This document shows positions 41,702 through 48,360 of a DNA stretch of 54,973 nucleotides, piece after piece. Under the pieces are notes generated by a model, which was given only the letters and a program-made list of their open reading frames with translations, was not told the origin of the DNA and ran no database searches. The stretch is from contig JABDNG010000055.1 of assembly GCA_013001045.1 (NCBI GenBank), positions 1 to 54,973 on the forward strand, read 5' to 3'. Source of the stretch: Woeseiaceae bacterium. GTDB taxonomy: Bacteria > Pseudomonadota > Gammaproteobacteria > Steroidobacterales > Woeseiaceae. The position numbers and the translations under genes were made by a program. Positions within the stretch are counted from its first letter, which is position 1. Each line of letters starts with the position of its first letter.

Positions 41702-42925
41702 TTGACAGAGAGAATAGTAATCGCAGGAGCCGGCCATGCCGCGGGCCAGATTGTCGCCACTCTGCGTCAACAGAAATTCGCAGGACAGATTGTGCTCGTC
41801 GGCGATGAACCTTACCTGCCTTATCAGCGGCCGCCGCTATCCAAGAAGTTTCTTGCGGGCGACATGCCCGCCGAGCGTCTCTACGTAAAGCCAGCGAGCT
41901 TTTACGAAGATCCGCAGATCGAGATACAACTGAACACGACGATCACCGCGATTGATCGAAACGCGAAAAAGCTCGAGGTCGAGGATGGCGACGACATCTC
42001 CTACGACAAGCTCGTCATTTCACTCGGATCGAGGGTCCGCAGCTTGCCGGTGGAGGGCGCAGATCTCAAGAGTGTTCACTACGTGCGGAGCATCGCTGAC
42101 GTCGAGGGCATTCGTGCCGAACTCGACGTCGGCAAACGCCTGGTCGTCATTGGCGCAGGGTATATCGGGCTCGAAGTCGCCGCGGTAGCGCGCAAGCTGG
42201 GCCTCGATGTAACGGTTGTCGAGATGGCTGACCGAGTCATGAGCAGAGTCGTATCGCCCGAGATTTCCGATTTTTACCAGATCGAACACGCTAACCAGGC
42301 CGTGAAACTCAGGCTCTCCACGAACGTCGCAGCATTGCGCGGCAAAAAACGCGTCAAACGTGTCGACACCGCCGATGGCGAAGAAATACCTGCCGACCTC
42401 GTTGTCGTCGGCGTCGGCATACTGCCCAATACGGAAATCGCAGAAGAAGCCGGACTCGATGTCGACAATGGCATCGTCGTCGACGACCGCTGCCAAACCA
42501 GCGACCCGGATATTTACGCCGTCGGCGACTGCACGGCGCATCCCAATGCCATCTACGGGCGGCGTATTCGCCTGGAGTCGGTCCACAACGCACTTGAACA
42601 AGCCAAGACGGCCGCGAGCAATCTTTGTGGCAAGGAAACGCATTATTCAGACGTGCCCTGGTTCTGGTCGGATCAGTACGACCTGAAACTGCAAATTGCG
42701 GGTTTGTCGGAAGGTTATGATGACGTTGTGATACGCGGTAATCCTGCGGAACGATCGTTCGCCTGCATTTACCTGCGCGAGGGTCGTATTATCGCGGTCG
42801 ATGCTGTCAATGCCCCGAAAGATTTCTTGCAGTCAAAAGCGTTGATAGCGGCACGCACCGTGATTTCCACCGACAAACTCGCTGACGCAGAGACTTCGCT
42901 GAAAGAACTGGCCACCGATGCATAA
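41702..42925 (+). CDS. FAD-dependent ferredoxin/rubredoxin reductase-type oxidoreductase
   Basis: 407 residues from TTG 41702, with a GGGAG ahead; no ATG fits before the FAD motif and the ORF continues upstream antisense to nothing sensible. FAD motif RIVIAGAGHAAGQIVATLRQ (about 3-22), PYLPYQRPPLSKKFL (about 39-53), NAD(H) motif LVVIGAGYIGLEVAAVARKLG (about 144-164) and IYAVGDCTAHP (about 274-284), with a reductase C-terminal domain ending SLKEL. This matches putidaredoxin- and rhodocoxin-reductase-type flavoproteins, which pass electrons from NADH to a [2Fe-2S] ferredoxin for a P450 or dioxygenase. No such partners are in the window. The role is therefore open. Confidence 0.9.
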   Translation: MTERIVIAGAGHAAGQIVATLRQQKFAGQIVLVGDEPYLPYQRPPLSKKFLAGDMPAERLYVKPASFYEDPQIEIQLNTTITAIDRNAKKLEVEDGDDISYDKLVISLGSRVRSLPVEGADLKSVHYVRSIADVEGIRAELDVGKRLVVIGAGYIGLEVAAVARKLGLDVTVVEMADRVMSRVVSPEISDFYQIEHANQAVKLRLSTNVAALRGKKRVKRVDTADGEEIPADLVVVGVGILPNTEIAEEAGLDVDNGIVVDDRCQTSDPDIYAVGDCTAHPNAIYGRRIRLESVHNALEQAKTAASNLCGKETHYSDVPWFWSDQYDLKLQIAGLSEGYDDVVIRGNPAERSFACIYLREGRIIAVDAVNAPKDFLQSKALIAARTVISTDKLADAETSLKELATDA

Positions 42926-42939
42926 ACGGGTGGCTGGCG

Positions 42940-43650
42940 TTAGTCGTCGGACGCGCCTTCGTCGGGCCTGTTCGACGCGCCTGGCAGTTCGATAAGCAGA
43001 CTTCCTTCGGCAGAAACCGGACCATCGGCCACCGAATACGCCCGCGCCAACAGCGACTCGACGCCTTCCATTTTCAGCCCTTTGAGTGATCCGGAACCGC
43101 CCGTTACAGCTGCGGTCCCGAGGGCGCCGGGACCGGCCGTCAAATTACCAATCCAGCTTCCTTTCCAGTTGTTCGCAGAACTTCTGTAAGCCGGTACGAC
43201 GACGTCTCGCAGAAATTGCCAGTAGTTCTCGGATTGTTCAACAAACAAACTGCCGCGGCCTGGTAAATAGGCGTACCAGACGCTATCGATCATCGCCTCG
43301 CCCTTCAGCAAGCGCGTCCGTTCAGAATGCGACGAAAATTTGACACCGATGCCAGCCGTCTGGCTGCGCGCGTCCCGCAGTACCGTTGCCATCGCGTCTG
43401 TTGAGGCTATGGACGGCTCCCACAATTGCAGGACCTTCTTCGGAAACGGCTTGAGTCGTGATTCGCCATCGTTCGTGTAAACCACCGCATCCGTCGGCAC
43501 GCCAGAGAAATTCAGCCTTATGACTTCGGAATCAGTCAACGACAACGGCGATACGCCACGGTCAACAATGAACGGGTTATAGATCAATCCGGCGACAAAA
43601 ACGGCTGCGCCTACCAGCACACCGAGAAATAATGTAATCGCGTATTTCAT
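42940..43650 (-). CDS. membrane-anchored protein of unknown function (related to the upstream gene)
   Basis: 236 residues from ATG 43650, which shares its A with the stop of the preceding gene (TGATG). A hydrophobic N-terminus (ITLFLGVLVGAAVFVAGLIY) is an uncleaved anchor or signal. The mature part is mixed alpha/beta; the region WYAYLPGRGSLFVEQSENYW (about 130-150) is matched in the neighbour by LPARGSMFV. The C-terminus is acidic and Gly-rich. No catalytic residues are recognised. The two adjacent genes look like a divergent pair, perhaps from duplication, and are translationally coupled. Envelope localisation is inferred; the function is unknown. Confidence 0.7.
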   Translation of the reverse strand: MKYAITLFLGVLVGAAVFVAGLIYNPFIVDRGVSPLSLTDSEVIRLNFSGVPTDAVVYTNDGESRLKPFPKKVLQLWEPSIASTDAMATVLRDARSQTAGIGVKFSSHSERTRLLKGEAMIDSVWYAYLPGRGSLFVEQSENYWQFLRDVVVPAYRSSANNWKGSWIGNLTAGPGALGTAAVTGGSGSLKGLKMEGVESLLARAYSVADGPVSAEGSLLIELPGASNRPDEGASDD

Positions 43651-44219
43651 CAACGAGCTTCCCGGGCGCCTGCAAGAGTGGTCCGCAATTCGATGCGGCC
43701 GACAGGAGCGTCTGCATCGCCGGACGTATTCGGCACCCAGCGTTCGGTCATGACTCCGCGCAGCTGCGCGAACTCGCGCGAGCCCGCGCGCAACTCACCG
43801 TTGCGGAAACCGCCCGCCAGTCCTTCTGGCTGCATGTTCACAAACATCGAGCCACGCGCCGGCAGGTGCAGCACCCAGTCGATTACGTCTGCGGATTCAT
43901 CCCTGGCCGCCGTTCTCGAAGCAACCCCGACAACAATATCCCGTGCGTTACGAATCTTGAACAGTTCGACGCGCACATCGCGGAGCATCGGATCGGCCGG
44001 CCAGATCATTCCTTCAGGTAGCGGTTGCTTCTGACCCGCCGCACCGATCAGGATACGATCCATCGGTACATTCGTATGGAATGCCTCGATATTGCCGCCA
44101 TTGGCCGCGACGGTAACAATTGATTCCTCACGATGCTGATCGACAACGGGGTACGCATACAGCAGCGTGGCAACGCCGACGATTCCAAGCAAGATTCCAG
44201 CAATGAATGTTTTCAGCAA
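43650..44219 (-). CDS. membrane-anchored protein of unknown function (first of a pair)
   Basis: 189 residues from TTG 44219; AGGTGGA lies seven nt upstream, a better match than the more 5' TTG at 44237. One TM segment (FIAGILLGIVGVATLLYAYPVV) at the N-terminus, then a periplasmic domain with the LPARGSMFVNM segment (about 120-130), which resembles the LPGRGSLFV of the next gene. There is an NTSGDADAPVGRIELRTTL ending. No motif identifies a family. It precedes the related gene by a 1-nt overlap and lies upstream of nothing else on this strand, so a two-gene operon is likely. Confidence 0.65.
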   Translation of the reverse strand: MLKTFIAGILLGIVGVATLLYAYPVVDQHREESIVTVAANGGNIEAFHTNVPMDRILIGAAGQKQPLPEGMIWPADPMLRDVRVELFKIRNARDIVVGVASRTAARDESADVIDWVLHLPARGSMFVNMQPEGLAGGFRNGELRAGSREFAQLRGVMTERWVPNTSGDADAPVGRIELRTTLAGAREAR

Positions 44220-44446
44220 GATACTTCCACCTGGCAACAGCCAGCTAATTCACGAGGCAGTCGCCAAGTTTAGTTAAATTGAAGCGCCGGTCACACCGAT
44301 TCTGGTGTTTTTTGTGACAGAACGCACAACAGCGCCGATCCCGGAGGTACGAAGCAGCCCGGCGGCGGCCGCTGCCGGCTTCCCACGCCTTGTGCCGCGC
44401 CGGTACAATCCTGCAACCGGCGCCACGAATGGCAGGAGCAAGGATA

Positions 44447-45187
44447 ATGACAATGCCGATCTGCCTGTGGTCGGGCCCGCGTAACGTATCCACGGCATTG
44501 ATGTACAGCTTTGCGCAACGCGCCGACATTCGCGTCGTCGACGAGCCCCTGTATGGCCATTACCTCAGGGTCAGCGGTGCCGATCATCCCGGGCGCGACG
44601 AGATCATCGCGTCCATGAATTGCGACGGCGACACCGTCATGCGCGATCTGTTGGCCGAGCAGGCACTGAATTCGTCGCAGAGGCTGTTCCTCAAGCATAT
44701 GGCGCATCACCTCATCAGCCTCGATCTCGGCTTTCTAAAGGAAACCAGCAATGTCTTCCTGATCCGAAATCCGCGTGAAATGTTGCCCTCCCTGACTATC
44801 CAGCTCCCCCATGCGACGGCTTCCGACACCGGCTTGAAACAACAATGGGAACTTTATAGCGCCCTGCGCGCCGCGGGCAGCGCATCCGTCATCCTGGATT
44901 CGCGCGAATTACTGTTGGACCCGCCCGGGGTACTGGCGAAGCTGTGCGGTCACCTGGATATGACTTTCGATCCCTGCATGCTGCGCTGGCCGGTCGGCCC
45001 GCTTCCCGAAGACGGCATCTGGGCACCCTATTGGTACCATGCCGTTCACAAGAGCACGGGGTTTGCGCCGTATCGATCGAAAGACGTTTTTCCCGAGGAA
45101 CTCCGGGGATTGCTCGCCGACTGCCAGCCCTGGTATGACAAACTGTTCGAAAATGCGCTCATCGGAAGCGCACAAGGAGCGCATTGA
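44447..45187 (+). CDS. sulfotransferase-like P-loop protein
   Basis: 246 residues from ATG 44447, with AGGAGCAAGGA ahead. PAPS-type P-loop: CLWSGPRNVSTALMYSFAQR (about 5-24), matching the sulfotransferase 5'-phosphosulfate-binding loop, and a later FLIRNPREMLPSL (about 106-118), the 3'-phosphate-binding-like stretch with its conserved Arg and Ser. The family may bind PAPS, but activity is not known for this branch. The next gene is a class IV aminotransferase starting directly after the stop (TGA then GTG), so the two are coupled. Plants have long proteins where a P-loop domain precedes a similar aminotransferase, as I recall. Confidence 0.78.
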   Translation: MTMPICLWSGPRNVSTALMYSFAQRADIRVVDEPLYGHYLRVSGADHPGRDEIIASMNCDGDTVMRDLLAEQALNSSQRLFLKHMAHHLISLDLGFLKETSNVFLIRNPREMLPSLTIQLPHATASDTGLKQQWELYSALRAAGSASVILDSRELLLDPPGVLAKLCGHLDMTFDPCMLRWPVGPLPEDGIWAPYWYHAVHKSTGFAPYRSKDVFPEELRGLLADCQPWYDKLFENALIGSAQGAH

Positions 45188-46087
45188 GTGAATTTGACCG
45201 ACCCGCGAAATGCCGACATCGTCGTTAGCATCAATGGACAGCTCAAGTCACGTGCGGAGGCCTGCGTGTCCGTGTTTGACAGCGCCGTTCAGGGCGGCGA
45301 TGCCGTTTGGGAGGGCTTGCGTGTCTACGATGGACGCATTGCCGAGTTGGACGGGCACTTGCTGCGCCTGCAGGACTCCGCGAAGGCTCTCGCGTTCGCA
45401 AACGTGCCGTCCTCCGACGATATACGCGCCGCGATTTTCGAAACGCTGGAGGCGAACGGCATGCGTGACAGCGCTCACATCCGGCTGACGCTCACACGCG
45501 GCGAAAAGATAACGTCGGGAATGAACCCGCGATTCAATCAATCCGGTTGCACTCTGATCGTTCTCGCGGAGTGGAAGCCTGCGGTTTATTCTGACGCAGG
45601 CATTCGCGTGGTCACTGCATCAACGCGTCGCAACACGCCCCAATGCCTCGACTCAAAAATCCACCACAACAATCTGCTTAACAACATCCTCGCCTCGATC
45701 GAGGCCAATGTCGCGGGAGTGGATAGCGCGATCATGCTGGACATCAACGGCTTCGTGTCCGAAACGAATGATACCAACCTGTTTCTGGTCAAAGGCGGCC
45801 GCGTGCTCACACCACTGGCGGACAGTTGTCTACCCGGGCTCACTCGGAAGATGATTCTTGTGATTTGCAAACAACAGGGCATTCCGGCCGAAGAGCGTAA
45901 CCTGTCGCTCACCGAGGTTTATACGGCGGATGAAGTCTTTACAAGCGGCACCATGGGTGAGTTGACGCCTGTCCTTCAAGCTGACGGCCGAGTAATCGGT
46001 GACGGCGCGGCGGGCACAACGACGCGTCGCCTGCAAGAATTACATCGCGACTATGCCTACGAGCATGGGGCGCCGCTGCCATTTTGA
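45188..46087 (+). CDS. class IV aminotransferase (branched-chain/D-amino-acid type)
   Basis: 299 residues from GTG 45188, directly after the preceding stop. Fold class IV: SVFDSAVQGGDAVWEGLRVY (about 30-50), the PLP Lys in QCLDSKIHHNNLLNNILA (about residue 157), GFVSETNDTNLFLVKGG (about 185-200) and the phosphate loop FTSGTMGELTPV (about 255-266). It resembles IlvE, D-alanine aminotransferase and ADC lyase; which one cannot be read off. Its TGA ends at 46087 and the converging gshA begins at 46088 with its stop, so the two share a TGATCA junction. Coupled to the sulfotransferase-like gene. Confidence 0.88.
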   Translation: MNLTDPRNADIVVSINGQLKSRAEACVSVFDSAVQGGDAVWEGLRVYDGRIAELDGHLLRLQDSAKALAFANVPSSDDIRAAIFETLEANGMRDSAHIRLTLTRGEKITSGMNPRFNQSGCTLIVLAEWKPAVYSDAGIRVVTASTRRNTPQCLDSKIHHNNLLNNILASIEANVAGVDSAIMLDINGFVSETNDTNLFLVKGGRVLTPLADSCLPGLTRKMILVICKQQGIPAEERNLSLTEVYTADEVFTSGTMGELTPVLQADGRVIGDGAAGTTTRRLQELHRDYAYEHGAPLPF

Positions 46088-47656
46088 TCAGCAGTTCGAG
46101 AAATACCGCTGCAGATAGTCATCCAGGCTAATATCGTCAGCCGCTTCTATCGCCTCCTGCCGCATCAGGGAATCTGCGACCTCTTTCTCGAATACCGCCT
46201 TGCGACTTTCTTCCAGCGGCGTGATCGATGCGAAATAGTCGCTGTGTCCCTTCGCTAGCGAGACCGCGTATTCAAAGAAACTACTTTGCGTCTCTTCGAG
46301 ATCCAGAAGCATGCGTGCTGATGGCGTCTCATGGGGATCGTCAACGAGCTTCTGCATCAGCCGGACCGCGTCAGCATAACTTTCGCTCGCTTCATTACTA
46401 TCAATAAGCTCGGCTACTGCCAGTACCTTGCTCAGAATCTCCGTGCTCCACTCGCGCAACGTCACCGGAAGGCCATTTCGCAACAGTCGAAAATCCGGGT
46501 CACGACCGTGCTTCGCGGTGCCGGCATGGTTATTGGCGACCTCATTCAGTTCCTCAGCTTCCAGCTTCGGACTGTCATCCAGCAGGCAATAGATCAACAG
46601 CGCTTCGACAAACCGCATCGCGTTCTGATTGATGCCGGACGGATCGAACGGGTTGATGTCCAGAGAGCGAATTTCGACGTACTCAATGCCGTTGCGTCGC
46701 AGGGCGGCTGTCGGTTGCTCGCCCGATTTTGCAACCCGCTTCGGCCGTACGGGTGAATAGAATTCATTCTCGATCTGCAACAGGTTGGCGTTCAACTGTC
46801 GGTATTGCCCGTCGACCTTGACGCCGATCTTTTCGTAGGCCGGCTCGCGCGTGCAAATGGCCTGGCTCAAGTCACCAACGTATTCATCCAGGCTGTTCAG
46901 GGAAATACCAATTCTCGATTGGTTCTTGTTGCTGTAGCCGAGGTCACTCATGCGTAAAGACGTGCCGTAGGGTGCGAAATACGTATCGGCATCGAACGAT
47001 TTCAGATTTGCCACCGCGCCGGACGCGAACGATTTGCACAACGCCGGAGAAGCACCGAATAAATAGAGAATGAGCCAGCCCAGACGACGAAAGTTGCGAA
47101 TGAGATTGAGATACTGATCCGATCGAAATTCTTCGGCCGGCCGTTGCACGCCCAGAATCTGCTGATACTGAGGCCAGAATTCAGTCGGCAGAGAGTAGTT
47201 GAAATGCACGCCCGCAATAAGCTGCATTTGTCGGCCGTAGCGATGGCCTAATCCACGACGATAAATCGTTTTCATGCGCCCGACGTTGGATGGCCCGTAT
47301 TGCGCCAGCGGAATGTCTGCATCGACAGGAATAAGGCAGGGCATGCTCGCCGACCAAAGCATTTCTTCGCCGAGTTTCGAATAGGTAAACTGATGAATAT
47401 CGCAGAGGCATTGCAATGCCTCCCATGACGTCGCAAACGCGGGTGTTACGAATTCCAGCAGCGCTTCCGAGAAGTCCGTCGTTATGTAGCGATTTGTTAA
47501 AGCAGATCCGAGCGACACTGGATGCGGTTGCGACGATAAATAGCCATCGGCTGCGACGCGCAATGATTCTTTCTCGACGCCCTTCAGTCCACCCTGGAGT
47601 GCATTACCACTCGCAGCGGCAATCGCCGCCAGACGCTTTTCAAACCGCTGCTTCAA
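46088..47656 (-). CDS. gshA: glutamate-cysteine ligase, gammaproteobacterial type
   Basis: 522 residues, near the 518 of E. coli GshA, from TTG 47656 with AAGGA 7 nt before. Conserved stretches: LKGVEKESLRVAADGYLS (about 24-41), ITTDFSEALLEFVTP (about 58-72, Glu and Asp ligands), HFNYSLPTEFW (about 150-160), and YVEIRSLDINPFDPSGIN (about 330-347). It catalyses the first step of glutathione synthesis in the cytoplasm. gshB is not in the window. It converges with the aminotransferase without a gap, so no terminator fits between them. The TTG start may lower its expression. Confidence 0.95.
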   Translation of the reverse strand: MKQRFEKRLAAIAAASGNALQGGLKGVEKESLRVAADGYLSSQPHPVSLGSALTNRYITTDFSEALLEFVTPAFATSWEALQCLCDIHQFTYSKLGEEMLWSASMPCLIPVDADIPLAQYGPSNVGRMKTIYRRGLGHRYGRQMQLIAGVHFNYSLPTEFWPQYQQILGVQRPAEEFRSDQYLNLIRNFRRLGWLILYLFGASPALCKSFASGAVANLKSFDADTYFAPYGTSLRMSDLGYSNKNQSRIGISLNSLDEYVGDLSQAICTREPAYEKIGVKVDGQYRQLNANLLQIENEFYSPVRPKRVAKSGEQPTAALRRNGIEYVEIRSLDINPFDPSGINQNAMRFVEALLIYCLLDDSPKLEAEELNEVANNHAGTAKHGRDPDFRLLRNGLPVTLREWSTEILSKVLAVAELIDSNEASESYADAVRLMQKLVDDPHETPSARMLLDLEETQSSFFEYAVSLAKGHSDYFASITPLEESRKAVFEKEVADSLMRQEAIEAADDISLDDYLQRYFSNC

Positions 47657-47820
47657 GATTCGTCCTTTGGAAGTTGCTTACGGTGCTTGGTCCGCATGCT
47701 GTTTTACCATAACCGTCGCGGGCGCGCCCGACCGCGACTCTGTACGCGACGACTGATCATTGAACGTGACATACTCTTGAGCATTGATACGCTCATGAAT
47801 GAATCAGGAACCCGGCTGAC

Positions 47821-48222
47821 ATGAACGAAACAAGGCGACGGCGCCTGCGCGACCGCTCTGCGGGCGCAGCGACACTCATTAACCTGGGCTGCAAGGTAAC
47901 CGGATTGATCAGCGGCGACGGGGATTTTCTGATTAACGGCGAGGTTGACGGTGACTGCGATATCAAGGGAACCGTTACCCTGGCCCCGAACGGCTATTGG
48001 CGTGGCACGATCAAAGCCGACACGGTCATCGTGTCGGGTCACGTCGACGGCGACATCGTCGCTACCGGCCCGGTCGAAATCACGGCCTCCGCGAAAATCG
48101 CCGGTACCGTCGCCGGCGAAGCCATTGCCGTCGCCGAAGGCGCGATTGTCGAGGGTGTCATGCAAACCAGCGGCCAGGCAGAACCGATCACATTTGTCGA
48201 AAAGCGCGAGCCAGACGGCTAG
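47821..48222 (+). CDS. bactofilin (polymer-forming cytoskeletal protein)
   Basis: 133 residues. The bactofilin core is a right-handed beta-helix repeat, visible as GLISGDGDFLINGEVDGDCDIKGTVTLAPNG..., then GTIKADTVIVSGHVDGDIVATGPVEITASAKIAGTVAGEAIAVAEGAIVEGVM (about 25-120), with regular I/V-G-x2-x2 periodicity. A short basic, disordered N-terminus (NETRRRRLRDRSAG) is typical, as is the absence of a TM segment. It would self-assemble into filaments at the membrane, affecting cell shape, stalk or envelope. No M23 peptidase partner is adjacent, unlike in many bactofilin loci. A GGDEF-EAL gene follows after ~140 nt. Confidence 0.93.
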   Translation: MNETRRRRLRDRSAGAATLINLGCKVTGLISGDGDFLINGEVDGDCDIKGTVTLAPNGYWRGTIKADTVIVSGHVDGDIVATGPVEITASAKIAGTVAGEAIAVAEGAIVEGVMQTSGQAEPITFVEKREPDG

Positions 48223-48269
48223 GCGAGCCGGCACGTCTATGACGCTCAAAGGGCCGCCCTGCCCGCACC

Positions 48270-48305
48270 GACAAGAAAATTTCCCAATTTGGAAAATTTC
48301 TTGTC
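48270..48305. promoter_or_regulatory. 15-bp inverted repeat, candidate operator before the GGDEF-EAL gene
   Basis: Arms of 15 nt (48270-48284 and 48291-48305) match with one mismatch across a 6-nt spacer. The right arm overlaps TTGTCA at 48301-48306, a possible -35, with TACACT 15 nt further on as a possible -10. There is no T tract, so a terminator is unlikely. The site may hold a repressor of the gene starting at 48361; the regulator is unknown. Confidence 0.45.
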
Positions 48306-48360
48306 ATTTGCGCCTTGGTGCTACACTCAGGCGTATTAATGGCCGAATAATAATGAAAAG

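Noticed and set aside
44294..44312. A short ACACC/GGTGT hairpin followed by a run of T.
   Set aside because: The stem is only 5 bp and no plus-strand gene ends upstream, so it is too weak to call a terminator.
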